This document shows positions 27,925-37,093 of a stretch of DNA of 64,000 nt, one piece after another. Position numbers and translations under genes: made by a program. Position 1 is the stretch's first letter. Each line of letters opens with the position of its first letter. The stretch lies in contig NZ_MQVV01000010.1 of NCBI RefSeq assembly GCF_002954355.1, positions 1 to 64,000 of the forward strand, read 5' to 3'. Source of the DNA: Nonlabens tegetincola. GTDB taxonomy: Bacteria; Bacteroidota; Bacteroidia; Flavobacteriales; Flavobacteriaceae. The notes beneath the pieces were generated by a model, which was given only the letters and a program-made list of their open reading frames with translations, ran no database searches and was not told the DNA's origin.

Positions 27925-30900
27925 ATGAGTACTAAATTCAATGAATACAAAGGTTTAAATCTTCCTGAAGTTGATAAGAAAATCAAACAATTCTGGAAAG
28001 ATCAGGACATCTTCAACAAGTCGGTAACTACAAGAGAAGGTAACGAACCTTTTATTTTCTTTGAAGGACCACCATCGGCAAATGGATTGCCTGGTATTCA
28101 CCATGTTATGGGTCGTACTATCAAGGATTTGTTCTGTCGTTTTAAGACACAGCAAGGCTATCAAGTTAATCGTAAAGCTGGATGGGATACGCACGGTTTA
28201 CCAGTGGAACTAGGTGTGGAAAAAGCTTTAGGCATTACCAAAGAAGATATAGGTACTAAAATATCTATTGAAGAATACAACCAAGCCTGTAAAGACGCTG
28301 TATTAAAATACACCGATATATGGAGTAACCTAACTGAGGATATGGGTTATTGGGTAGATATGGAAGATCCATACATAACCTACAAGCCTAAATACATGGA
28401 AAGTGTATGGTGGTTACTTAAAGAAATTTATAATAAAGATTTACTTTATAAAGGTTACACCATCCAACCTTATTCACCAGCTGCCGGAACAGGTTTGAGT
28501 TCGCACGAATTAAACCAACCAGGATGCTACCGTGATGTTACAGATACAACTGTGACTGCGCAGTTTAAAGTAACTGATCCTGCACAGTTACCGTTTATCA
28601 CTCAAGGTGAAGTTTTCTTCCTAGCATGGACTACTACTCCATGGACTTTACCATCTAACACAGCGCTTACTGTTGGACCAAAGATTGACTACGTACTTGT
28701 AGAAACTTTCAACCAATATACAGGTGAATCAATGCAAGTCATACTAGCAGAAGCCCTTGTAAGCTATCAGTTTGGTAAGAAATATGAACATTTTGATAAT
28801 GACGCTTTCGCGAAAGCGAAACAAGAATACAAACTGGGCGACAAAAAAATACCATATACGCTATTAGGAACTTGCAAAGGAGTAGATCTGGTAAATATCA
28901 AATACGACCAACTACTGGAATATGCATTACCTTATGAAAATGCAGAAAATGCTTTTAGAGTAATAGCAGGCGATTTTGTAACTACAGAAGATGGAACTGG
29001 TATTGTACACACTGCACCAACCTTTGGAGCAGATGATGCACTTGTAGCAAAACAAGCAACTCCAGAAATTCCACCAATGCTAGTATTGGATGAAAACAAC
29101 AATCCTGTACCGCTTGTAGATTTACAAGGTAAATTTAGAGGAGACTTACCTTTTATAGGTGGCAAGTATGTGAAAAACGAATACTATAAAGACAATGCTC
29201 CAGAACGCAGTGTCGATGTAGAAATAGCCATCGCCCTAAAAGAACAAAATCGTGCTTTTAAAGTAGAAAAATATGTTCACAGTTATCCACATTGTTGGAG
29301 AACTGACAAGCCTGTACTTTATTATCCGCTAGATAGCTGGTTTATCAAAGCTACGGCTTTCAAAGACCGTATGCACGAGTTAAATAAGACCATTAATTGG
29401 AAACCAAAATCAACTGGTGAAGGAAGATTTGGTAACTGGCTGGCTAATGCCAATGATTGGAATCTTTCTAGATCACGTTTTTGGGGAATCCCACTACCTA
29501 TATGGCGCAATGAGACAGGGACTAAAGAAATCATAATAGGCTCTGTAGAAGAACTAATGAACGAGATAGAAAAATCTATCGCCGCTGGTGTTATGTCAAA
29601 AAATCCGTTTGAAGGATTTACAGCTGGTGATATGAGTGATCAAAACTATGATTTGATTGATTTACACAAAAATGTTGTAGATCAAATAATACTTATTGCT
29701 GATAATGGAGAGCACTTGCACCGCGAGGCAGACTTGATTGACGTATGGTTTGATAGTGGTTCAATGCCGTATTCCCAATGGCACTATCCATTTGAAAATA
29801 AAGAAGCCGTAGAGAACGGTTTACGCAAGGCAGATTTTATAGCCGAAGGTGTGGATCAAACTCGTGGATGGTTTTACACACTACATGCTATTGCTACTAT
29901 GATTAGTGACGATGTTGCTTACAAAAATGTAGTATCAAACGGACTGGTTCTGGATAAGAATGGTCAAAAAATGTCTAAGCGATTAGGGAATGCAGTGGAC
30001 CCATTTGAGACTTTAGGCAAATATGGCGCCGATGCCACAAGATGGTACATGGTGAGTAATGCAAATCCTTGGGACAACCTAAGATTTGATACTGATGGTA
30101 TTCAAGAAGTGCAGCGTAAGTTTTTTGGAACCTTGTATAATACCTATAGCTTTTTTGCCCTGTATGCAAATGTTGATGGCTTTAAATACGATGAAGAGGA
30201 CATTCCATTAAATGAACGTCCAGAAATTGATCGATGGATCCTGTCTGAACTTAATACTCTTATCAAAGACACAACAGCTTTCTACGAGGAATACGAACCT
30301 ACTAGAGCTGCAAGAGCAATCACCACCTTTGTGACAGAGAATTTAAGTAACTGGTACGTAAGATTATGTAGAAGACGTTTTTGGAAAGGTAGTTACGAGC
30401 AAGATAAAATCGCTGCTTATCAAACCCTATATACTTGTTTGAAAACAGTAGCTCAATTAGGCGCTCCTATCGCTCCTTTTTTCATGGATCAATTATACCG
30501 TGACTTGACAAGTGTTTGCGAGAGCAACAGCAGTGAAAGTGTACACCTATCCCAATTCCCTATCGCAAACAACGATCTTATCAATAGTGAGTTAGAGGAA
30601 AAAATGCACAAAGCACAAGTGATTTCAAGTCTCACACTTTCATTACGTAAAAAAGAAAGCATTAAAGTAAGACAACCCTTGCAACGTGTTATGATTCCTG
30701 TTTTAGACACTAAGGACAAGGCTCAAATAGAAGCTATTGCAGATCTAGTAAAGAGCGAGGTAAATGTTAAAGAGGTGGAGTTAATCGATGACGCAAGTGG
30801 GATACTTGTTAAAGAAATAAAGCCAAACTTTAAAGTTCTGGGACCTCGTTTTGGTAAGGAAATGGGCAAGATCGCTGGGAAAATCAAAAGTTTTCAACAA

Positions 30901-31329
30901 GAAGACATTGCTTTGTTAGAAAAAAATGGAGAAATTAACATAAACATTAATGGTACTGATACTATATTGAGCCTCGAAGACGTTGAGATAACATCTTCGG
31001 ATATAGAAGGATGGCTAGTTGCTAATCAATCAGGCATTACAGTTGCGCTCGATGTAACTATTTCTCCAGAGCTCAAACAGGAAGGGATTTCACGTGAATT
31101 AGTGAATCGTATTCAAAACATAAGAAAGGACTCCGGACTCGAGGTAACAGACCGCATAACGATCACAATGCAATCGCACCCAGAAATGGATGCTGCGGTA
31201 GAGAAAAATGCCCAGTATATTAAAGATGAAACATTAGCCAATGATTTAACAATAACACAATCTGTAGATAACGGTACGATAATTGAGTTTGACGACATTG
31301 CGACCGCAATACAGATAACAAAACAATAA
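27925..31329 (+). CDS. ileS: Isoleucyl-tRNA synthetase (eukaryote-like type 2)
   Basis: A 1134-residue class I synthetase that charges tRNA-Ile. The HIGH-like signature is HHVM at 59-62 within GPPSANGLPGIHHVMGRT, and KMSKR lies near 682-686. An editing (CP1) domain occupies roughly 190-410 (WTTTPWTLPSN). Length and the long C-terminal domain fit the type 2 form that Bacteroidota share with eukaryotes, which lacks the C-terminal zinc finger and is associated in the literature with natural mupirocin tolerance. The palindrome at 28804 encodes AFAKAK in the editing-domain region. The dksA-like gene begins 3 bases after its stop. Confidence 0.97.
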   Translation: MSTKFNEYKGLNLPEVDKKIKQFWKDQDIFNKSVTTREGNEPFIFFEGPPSANGLPGIHHVMGRTIKDLFCRFKTQQGYQVNRKAGWDTHGLPVELGVEKALGITKEDIGTKISIEEYNQACKDAVLKYTDIWSNLTEDMGYWVDMEDPYITYKPKYMESVWWLLKEIYNKDLLYKGYTIQPYSPAAGTGLSSHELNQPGCYRDVTDTTVTAQFKVTDPAQLPFITQGEVFFLAWTTTPWTLPSNTALTVGPKIDYVLVETFNQYTGESMQVILAEALVSYQFGKKYEHFDNDAFAKAKQEYKLGDKKIPYTLLGTCKGVDLVNIKYDQLLEYALPYENAENAFRVIAGDFVTTEDGTGIVHTAPTFGADDALVAKQATPEIPPMLVLDENNNPVPLVDLQGKFRGDLPFIGGKYVKNEYYKDNAPERSVDVEIAIALKEQNRAFKVEKYVHSYPHCWRTDKPVLYYPLDSWFIKATAFKDRMHELNKTINWKPKSTGEGRFGNWLANANDWNLSRSRFWGIPLPIWRNETGTKEIIIGSVEELMNEIEKSIAAGVMSKNPFEGFTAGDMSDQNYDLIDLHKNVVDQIILIADNGEHLHREADLIDVWFDSGSMPYSQWHYPFENKEAVENGLRKADFIAEGVDQTRGWFYTLHAIATMISDDVAYKNVVSNGLVLDKNGQKMSKRLGNAVDPFETLGKYGADATRWYMVSNANPWDNLRFDTDGIQEVQRKFFGTLYNTYSFFALYANVDGFKYDEEDIPLNERPEIDRWILSELNTLIKDTTAFYEEYEPTRAARAITTFVTENLSNWYVRLCRRRFWKGSYEQDKIAAYQTLYTCLKTVAQLGAPIAPFFMDQLYRDLTSVCESNSSESVHLSQFPIANNDLINSELEEKMHKAQVISSLTLSLRKKESIKVRQPLQRVMIPVLDTKDKAQIEAIADLVKSEVNVKEVELIDDASGILVKEIKPNFKVLGPRFGKEMGKIAGKIKSFQQEDIALLEKNGEINININGTDTILSLEDVEITSSDIEGWLVANQSGITVALDVTISPELKQEGISRELVNRIQNIRKDSGLEVTDRITITMQSHPEMDAAVEKNAQYIKDETLANDLTITQSVDNGTIIEFDDIATAIQITKQ
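28803..28818. repeat. Interspersed palindrome, 16-base form
   Basis: Inside ileS; translated as AFAKA. Confidence 0.95.
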
Positions 31330-31332
31330 ATT

Positions 31333-31719
31333 ATGAGCGATGTAGAAGTAAAAAAGGAACGTTATAGCGATGAAGATCTAGCATACTTTAAAGAGTTAAT
31401 TGAAGCTAAAATTAAAGATGCACAAGAGCAGTATGAGCTTATTAAAAGCTCCTATGCAAACGATGCTAATAATGGTACTGATGATACCGCACCACAATTC
31501 AAAGCATTTGATGAAGGTAGTGAGGTCATGAGCAAGGAAGCAAACGCGCAACTTGCGATTCGTCAAGAGAAATTTATAAGAGATCTTAAAAATGCTCTTA
31601 TAAGAATTGAGAACAAAACGTACGGTATTTGCCGTAAACTAGGCAAAAAGATCAAGAAAGAACGCCTAGAGCTTGTTCCACATGCCACTCTAAGTATAGA
31701 GGCTAAAAACATGCAATAA
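31333..31719 (+). CDS. TraR/DksA-family protein without a zinc finger
   Basis: A 128-residue DksA/TraR-like protein: a helical coiled-coil N-terminal part with acidic tip (near 35-60) and a C-terminal globular part. The usual four-Cys zinc finger is reduced to one Cys (TYGICRKLGKKI near 98), and this loss is common in the Bacteroidota version. DksA-type proteins bind in the secondary channel of RNA polymerase and modulate transcription; this is inferred from the family. It starts 3 bases after ileS, so the two are co-transcribed. Confidence 0.85.
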   Translation: MSDVEVKKERYSDEDLAYFKELIEAKIKDAQEQYELIKSSYANDANNGTDDTAPQFKAFDEGSEVMSKEANAQLAIRQEKFIRDLKNALIRIENKTYGICRKLGKKIKKERLELVPHATLSIEAKNMQ

Positions 31720-31750
31720 CAAATTACTTCTCCCTAAATACAGGCCTTTT

Positions 31751-32440
31751 ATGAGCTATCTGCATGGTATTACAAATCAGATAACTTGTAAAAGGTTTTT
31801 TTATACCAGTGTTTTAGTGTTGTTCGCTTTCGCGAAAGCGTACTCTCAAGACAACTCTTCAAATACTAGAGCTACAACATTTACCGCAGGTAACCTGCGT
31901 ACCTTAATGATTGAACTTAATGAGTATGCCGAAATCCATTTACAAGCTACTCAAACAACTAATATATCCATAACGACAACACAACGTGGTGAATATAAAG
32001 AAGCCGTTGAACTCACTCATTATATTAAAAATGACACGGTATTTTTTAAAGATCCAATCTCAAATATCTATCAAAAACCTGATGATAAACTAGCTGCTCA
32101 CAAAGTGACAGACGCAGTAGTAAAAATGGTAATACCACACGACATGAATCTAAATATTGTTGCGCAAAGTGCTTCAATTCATACACGAGGTTTATTTTCT
32201 TATATTCAGATTAATTGTACATCTGGCGCTATCACTATTGAAGACCCTAATTGCGACCTGGACATCACCAACATTCTAGGTTCTACGACTATTTATTGCG
32301 ATTCTATTTCACCAGAAATTCGTCTAGGAAAAAAAGCGACATTTAATGATAAAAGAAGAAAAAAACGTCCCAATAAAAATGGTGGTATCATTCAAACATC
32401 TTCTGGTAATATTAGCATTTTAAATACAGAGGATAAGTAG
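31751..32440 (+). CDS. Exported protein with DUF4097-like beta-repeat region
   Basis: A 229-residue exported protein. The signal peptide is about residues 1-30. Its end, AFAKA (26-30), is encoded by the interspersed palindrome and is followed by YSQ, so A-K-A would be the signal-peptidase I site. The mature part is a run of short beta strands (SGAITIEDPNCDLDI, SSGNISIL) that resembles DUF4097 adhesin-like proteins, ending in a basic patch (KRRKKRPNK). No catalytic motif. It sits between the dksA-like gene and lspA, in the same direction. Function unknown. Confidence 0.7.
   Translation: MSYLHGITNQITCKRFFYTSVLVLFAFAKAYSQDNSSNTRATTFTAGNLRTLMIELNEYAEIHLQATQTTNISITTTQRGEYKEAVELTHYIKNDTVFFKDPISNIYQKPDDKLAAHKVTDAVVKMVIPHDMNLNIVAQSASIHTRGLFSYIQINCTSGAITIEDPNCDLDITNILGSTTIYCDSISPEIRLGKKATFNDKRRKKRPNKNGGIIQTSSGNISILNTEDK
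31825..31840. repeat. Interspersed palindrome, 16-base form, in a signal peptide
   Basis: Encodes AFAKA at the end of the signal peptide of the 31751-32440 product. Confidence 0.95.
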
Positions 32441-32467
32441 TATTTTAGCAGTTCACAAAAGCCGTAC

Positions 32468-33079
32468 ATGAAATTATCAAAAGCATTACTTATTGTTTTT
32501 TCAGTTCTCCTACTGGATCAAATAAGTAAGATATATATTAAACTTAATTATCAACTAGCAAGTAATTCAAATGATGCCATACTAGATTGGGGTAAATTCA
32601 AATTAGTTTTTTATGAAAATGCTGGCGCAGCATGGGGAACCGAAATCCCAGGAGATTATGGTAAGATAATCTTAGTAGTTTTCAGAATTTTTGCTGTAAT
32701 GGGAATAGGTTATTGGCTATGGAGCAGTATTAAAAAACACAGTCATAAAATACTAATCATATGCATATCCTTAATTCTCGCTGGTGCGATAGGAAATATA
32801 ATCGATAGTGTGTTTTATGGTGTTTTATTTTCTGACAGCTACCATGGTGTAGCAGAATTTTTACCAGAGGAAGGTGGATACGCTCCTATTTTCTATGGAA
32901 AGGTAGTAGACATGCTTTACTTCCCTTTATTTGATGGAACTTTTCCTAATTGGGTTCCAGGTATAGGAGGAAATAAATTTACATTTTTCAATGCTGTTTT
33001 TAATATTGCAGATAGTGCGATTACGATTGGTGTAATTCTGCTGCTACTTTTCAGTAAAAAAGCTTTTCCTAAAAATTAA
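32468..33079 (+). CDS. lspA: Lipoprotein signal peptidase (signal peptidase II)
   Basis: A 203-residue polytopic inner-membrane aspartyl protease that removes signal peptides from prolipoproteins after lipidation. It has four hydrophobic segments. Conserved points are D17 in LLLDQ, NAGAAWG (51-57), GNIID (109-113), the catalytic Asp148 in VVDM and Asp182 in FNIAD. An insertion of about 30 residues between GNIID and VVDM contains acidic and aromatic residues and makes the protein longer than the ~160-residue E. coli form; this is usual in the phylum. D113 is followed by Ser where many homologues have Arg. Many predicted lipoproteins in this window would be its substrates. Confidence 0.93.
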   Translation: MKLSKALLIVFSVLLLDQISKIYIKLNYQLASNSNDAILDWGKFKLVFYENAGAAWGTEIPGDYGKIILVVFRIFAVMGIGYWLWSSIKKHSHKILIICISLILAGAIGNIIDSVFYGVLFSDSYHGVAEFLPEEGGYAPIFYGKVVDMLYFPLFDGTFPNWVPGIGGNKFTFFNAVFNIADSAITIGVILLLLFSKKAFPKN

Positions 33080-33081
33080 TT

Positions 33082-33489
33082 CTAGGAAGAAATCTTATTG
33101 AAAATTTCGAGTAAATGTGTTTTAGATAGTGGTTTTGTAATGAAATCACTTACAAGAGCGTGTTTCTTTGCTTTAGCAATTTCATTTTGATTAATACTAG
33201 AACTTACCACTAATAAATGTATTCCTTTTTCTTGTAAGGCAGCGGTGTGATCTTCTAAGACATCTAGTAATTCCCATCCATTCATGATAGGCATATTCAG
33301 ATCTAATAAGACAACCTGCGGCGCCTCGATTTTATCTTTTAAAACGAGCTCAAAAAACTTTAATGCCTGATCACCATTTTCAAAAAGTACAAGTTCATCA
33401 ACGAGATCATATTTATCTACAATCATACTCATCAAGCTCACATAGAGCCGATCATCATCAATAATACAAGCTTTTTTTAAAACGCTCAT
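33082..33489 (-). CDS. Response regulator, receiver domain only
   Basis: A 135-residue CheY-like receiver domain with the acidic pocket DDD at 11-13, the phospho-acceptor D63 in LLDLNMP and K119 in ITKP. No output domain is present, so it acts through protein-protein contacts or as a phosphorelay intermediate. It starts 2 bases after the sensor kinase on the same strand, so the kinase very likely phosphorylates it. Target unknown. Confidence 0.92.
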   Translation of the reverse strand: MSVLKKACIIDDDRLYVSLMSMIVDKYDLVDELVLFENGDQALKFFELVLKDKIEAPQVVLLDLNMPIMNGWELLDVLEDHTAALQEKGIHLLVVSSSINQNEIAKAKKHALVSDFITKPLSKTHLLEIFNKISS

Positions 33490-33491
33490 TT

Positions 33492-34592
33492 TTAAAATTT
33501 AATAGTAAACGACGTTCCTTTATTTAATTTGCTTTTTACCATGACATCACCACCTAAGCTTTCTACTTGATTTTTAAGAACAAATAAACCTATACCTTGT
33601 GACTCACCACTAGCATCAGTTGATTCAAACATTTTAAAGATATAATCTGCCTGTTTGTTCATATCTATACCGACGCCGTTATCTTTAAAAACCAATAGTT
33701 TCCTCTTATTTTTAACCTTAGTTCTTACCTTGATTCTAAGAGGTTCTTTTCTACTTCTAAATTTAATACTATTAGATATAAGTTGAATGAAAATATTTTT
33801 TAAAAACGAAGGCACATAATTTATCACGGATAGATCTGTGAAATCACCTCTAACTTTTGCATCAATAGCAAGAAGCTCTTCTTTAAACTCAAGTAAACAC
33901 TCTTTGAAAATTGTTTCTAAGTTAACCTGTTGAACCTTTTTTTCTTCTATATTAATAGTAACGACCTGGTTGAGATGCTCCAATGTGGATGACAGGTTGT
34001 TGCTTATTTCGGTTAGATAATTAAAGAAAATATCTGTTTGTTGACCTTTATCTCTTATATCATTAAACGCATCTAAAGTAAGCTGTAAATTGCTAGCGTG
34101 AGATCTAAGGTTGTGCGAAACTATATGTGCAAAATGGACCAATCTATCATTTTGCTCTTGAATAAGTTTTGCTCTATTTTCAAGCTCATTGCCTCTTCTT
34201 ACAAACCTATCAATACTGGTGAACACACCTCTAACCCCAACAATGTTATGCTCGCTATCATGTAAAGGTTTACCACTGGCCTTTGCCCAGAAGACATTAC
34301 CATGATAATCTTTCATTTCAATATCGAGAACAAAGCTACCGCCATTGATACAAGAGTAGAACAGTTCTACTGCTTTCTTACGATCAGCAAAAAAACTGAG
34401 TGCAGAGTGAATGTCTAGATTATAGTTTTTAGGTATATCCAAAATATTTCTTCCAATATCATCGATATAACCTTCTCCTGTCTTTAAGTTACCACTGTAA
34501 GCTCCAGTAACGGTAAGCTCTGCAGTTTCACTTAAAAAATATTCTTTATCCTCTAATAATTTTTTAAGAGGTTGATTGGATTTTTCTATCAT
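33492..34592 (-). CDS. PAS-domain sensor histidine kinase
   Basis: A 366-residue soluble kinase. A PAS domain (about 20-130) has the typical PAC end (WAKASGKPLHDSEHNIVGVRGVFTSID). A dimerisation/H-box follows with HIVSHNLRSH, H160 the likely phospho-acceptor. The GHKL ATPase domain shows LISNSIKFRS (N box), DNGVGID (G1) and GIGLFVLK (G2). No membrane segment is present, so it senses an intracellular cue. Upstream of the response regulator in one operon. The signal is not identifiable. Confidence 0.9.
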   Translation of the reverse strand: MIEKSNQPLKKLLEDKEYFLSETAELTVTGAYSGNLKTGEGYIDDIGRNILDIPKNYNLDIHSALSFFADRKKAVELFYSCINGGSFVLDIEMKDYHGNVFWAKASGKPLHDSEHNIVGVRGVFTSIDRFVRRGNELENRAKLIQEQNDRLVHFAHIVSHNLRSHASNLQLTLDAFNDIRDKGQQTDIFFNYLTEISNNLSSTLEHLNQVVTINIEEKKVQQVNLETIFKECLLEFKEELLAIDAKVRGDFTDLSVINYVPSFLKNIFIQLISNSIKFRSRKEPLRIKVRTKVKNKRKLLVFKDNGVGIDMNKQADYIFKMFESTDASGESQGIGLFVLKNQVESLGGDVMVKSKLNKGTSFTIKF

Positions 34593-34704
34593 CGTTCTTA
34601 GGGAAAAACGTGAATCTTATTTATTAGGAACAATTCCTTTAGAATCTAAAACTATGAATTAAATGTTAATTAACAAAAGTCAAAATTTAACTTAGGTAAT
34701 ATTT

Positions 34705-35280
34705 TTAATCATTCTTTGTTATACGGTATATTTTTTCTGGCGTAACAACCATATCTAATGTAACATCCATGTCGTGAACATCCTCAATTTCATTTATTGG
34801 TTCAAAAAAAGAAATACCTATTTTCAATACGTTTGGTCGGCAATTGGCTAAAAACCTATCATAAAAACCTTTCCCGTAACCTACCCTGTAACCTTTTTCA
34901 TCTGTTATTAATAAAGGAACAAAAACTACATCCATAAGATGATCCCTAATTCTTTCTCCATTAATAGGCTCTGGGATTCCATATTTGTTTTCTTTTATTA
35001 CAGTTTGCTCTTCTAACAAAATATTGATCATTTGAATAGAATCAAAATCACTATGACTAATAACAATATTTTTATCCTTGGACATAAGGATATTCATAAT
35101 AGGTTGGGTATCGACTTCATTCCACTTCTTTATAGGTAGGAACAAATGGTAATAATCATAATGCCAAATATCTAATTGAAGTAAGTTATTAGCAATTTGA
35201 ACGCTCTTGTGCTGCACCTCATCTGTAGATAAGGATAGGCGCTTTTTTTTATAAAGTTTACGTAACTGAGCCTTATTCAT
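34705..35280 (-). CDS. 5-formyltetrahydrofolate cyclo-ligase
   Basis: About 191 residues from the ATG at 35280 (MNKAQLRKLYKKKRLSL), which overlaps the aspartoacylase-family stop by 8 bases (ATGAATAA). The enzyme uses ATP to turn 5-formyltetrahydrofolate into 5,10-methenyltetrahydrofolate. The family signature GYGKGFYDRFL is near residues 140-150, and the basic N-terminus is typical. The overlap places it at the end of the rimB-rimK-aspartoacylase operon; a functional link between them is not known. Confidence 0.93.
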   Translation of the reverse strand: MNKAQLRKLYKKKRLSLSTDEVQHKSVQIANNLLQLDIWHYDYYHLFLPIKKWNEVDTQPIMNILMSKDKNIVISHSDFDSIQMINILLEEQTVIKENKYGIPEPINGERIRDHLMDVVFVPLLITDEKGYRVGYGKGFYDRFLANCRPNVLKIGISFFEPINEIEDVHDMDVTLDMVVTPEKIYRITKND

Positions 35281-36217
35281 CTTTAGAGATATGAAAAATA
35301 GCATCGCCCTGATAAACTACTGGTCCATAATTAACATTGAGCAAGAAGGTATCATGCGGTGCTTTTATTTCATGTCGCAATTTTCCATACGGATCCGTAA
35401 TACTAGCGATAATTTCATCTTTTTTTACTTTATCGCCTGCCTGAGCTTTAGGATGAATAAAGCCGGATTTTTTCGCTCTTAACCATGAAGATTTAGTGAT
35501 CTCGACAGTAGTATGATTAACAGAAATATCCGGCAGACCTTCTGTTACCATATCTAAATGCTCTAAAACTCTTAAAACTCCTTTTACAGCCTCGACAGCA
35601 ATCGTTTTGTCGCTATCGCCTGATTTACCACCTTCATATAACAAATAAGGAATACCTTTTTTTGAACATGTCGCTCTAAAAGTTTTTGAAATATTACTTG
35701 AAAAGTACAAGCAAGGTGCGTTGAATACTTTTGCCAATTCAATAGATTTACTCTCTGCGGCATCAACTCTTAGGTGAGGTGCATTATAACGTTGAGCTCC
35801 ACCGGTATGAAAATCCATAACAATATCAACTATTGGCAACACTTCATTAGAAAGTTGATAAGCAAAACGGCTAGCTAAAGAACCCTTTTTTGTTCCAGGA
35901 AAAACTCTATTCAAGTCTCTACCATCAGGAAACTCTCTTTTTAACTGCAAGAAACCAAAAATATTAACTACCGGAATACATATTATGGTCCCACGTTTAG
36001 GTTTGTTCCAGCCGTGCGCTATAATTTGACGCACAACCTCAATCCCGTTAATCTCATCGCCATGAATACCACCTGTAAGTAACACAACAGGTCCATCTAG
36101 TTCACCACGCTCAATAATGACTGGCACTTCAACTTCAGAAGTTGAATAAAGTTTTACTTTATTGAGATTGAGTGTATAACTATTACCTGCTTTAATTTCG
36201 GTTCCTAATATTCTCAA
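35273..36217 (-). CDS. Succinylglutamate desuccinylase/aspartoacylase-family metallohydrolase
   Basis: A 314-residue zinc carboxypeptidase-fold enzyme of the AstE/AspA family. The metal site begins with GGIHGDEINGIE (His52, Glu55) and the third ligand is expected in MDFHTGG near 135-140. It has a C-terminal biotinyl-like beta domain. It lies 3 bases after rimK and directly downstream of rimB, an arrangement that recurs in Bacteroidota. By guilt of association it may cut or edit a RimK-made glutamyl modification; that is inference. It is not near arginine-catabolism genes, so the classic AstE reaction is unlikely. Confidence 0.85.
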   Translation of the reverse strand: MRILGTEIKAGNSYTLNLNKVKLYSTSEVEVPVIIERGELDGPVVLLTGGIHGDEINGIEVVRQIIAHGWNKPKRGTIICIPVVNIFGFLQLKREFPDGRDLNRVFPGTKKGSLASRFAYQLSNEVLPIVDIVMDFHTGGAQRYNAPHLRVDAAESKSIELAKVFNAPCLYFSSNISKTFRATCSKKGIPYLLYEGGKSGDSDKTIAVEAVKGVLRVLEHLDMVTEGLPDISVNHTTVEITKSSWLRAKKSGFIHPKAQAGDKVKKDEIIASITDPYGKLRHEIKAPHDTFLLNVNYGPVVYQGDAIFHISKDE

Positions 36218-36220
36218 TGC

Positions 36221-37093
36221 TTACATGTTTTTTTCTATGAACTTGATAATTTCACGAGCGATATTATACCCAGTCGCTCCTTCAATTCCTTCTAATCCAG
36301 GAGAACTGTTCACCTCGAGGACTAAAGGTCCTCGTGAACTTTGTAATAAATCAACACCACAAACCCCTAATCCTAGCGCTTTGGCTGCGGCAAGAGCCGT
36401 GCGTTCTTCTTCAGGAGTTAATTTGATTTTTGATGCTGTTCCACCACGATGTAAATTGGATCTAAACTCGCCTTTTTTGGCTTGTCTTTTCATCGCTCCT
36501 ACCACTTTATTCCCAACCACAAAGGCTCTTAAATCGGCGCCACCAGCTTCTTTTATGAATTCCTGAATTATTACCCTTGTTCTTAGATCATTATGAGCAT
36601 CTATAATGGCGTCTGCAGCCTCTAGAGATTCTGCTAGATTTACACCTATTCCTTGTGTCCCTTCTAGCACTTTGATGACTACTGGTGGTCCACCTACTTG
36701 CTCACAAATTTCATCTGTGTGTTCACCAAAATTAGTGAAAACCGTTTTTGGCATTCCCACACCGCTACGAGCTAGTTTTTGCAAACTTTGTAATTTATCT
36801 CTTGAGGTAACTAGCGCCTGACTACTCACAGTTGTAAAACAATTCATCATCTCAAATTGTCGTACAATAGCGGTTCCATAAAAAGTGATACTAGCTCCTA
36901 TTCTAGGTATTACAGCGTCTGGCACGGGTAATCTCTCACCGTGATAATAAACACTGGGCTTATGTTTTTCTAGTTTTATATCGCAATGCAATACATTTAT
37001 AGCCCTGGCTTTATGTCCTGCATTTTTTGCCTCTTCTAGTAATCGCTTTGTACTGTATAATGTGGTACTGCGTGATAGAATATCAATTTTCAT
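36221..37093 (-). CDS. rimK: RimK-family ATP-grasp ligase (alpha-L-glutamate ligase-like)
   Basis: A 290-residue ATP-grasp ligase. Features include DILSRSTTLYSTKRL at the start, the substrate-binding LVTSRDKLQSLQKLAR, GTQGIGVNLAE for nucleotide binding, and the metal-binding EVNSSPGLEGIE. E. coli RimK adds glutamates to ribosomal protein S6; the same family also makes other peptide ligations. It overlaps rimB by 11 bases, so the two are translationally coupled. Confidence 0.9.
   Translation of the reverse strand: MKIDILSRSTTLYSTKRLLEEAKNAGHKARAINVLHCDIKLEKHKPSVYYHGERLPVPDAVIPRIGASITFYGTAIVRQFEMMNCFTTVSSQALVTSRDKLQSLQKLARSGVGMPKTVFTNFGEHTDEICEQVGGPPVVIKVLEGTQGIGVNLAESLEAADAIIDAHNDLRTRVIIQEFIKEAGGADLRAFVVGNKVVGAMKRQAKKGEFRSNLHRGGTASKIKLTPEEERTALAAAKALGLGVCGVDLLQSSRGPLVLEVNSSPGLEGIEGATGYNIAREIIKFIEKNM

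Noticed and set aside
33082-34592. Chemotaxis system at the kinase/receiver pair
   Set aside because: No CheA, CheW, receptor or flagellar genes; the kinase is a PAS/HisKA type, so an ordinary two-component pair fits better.
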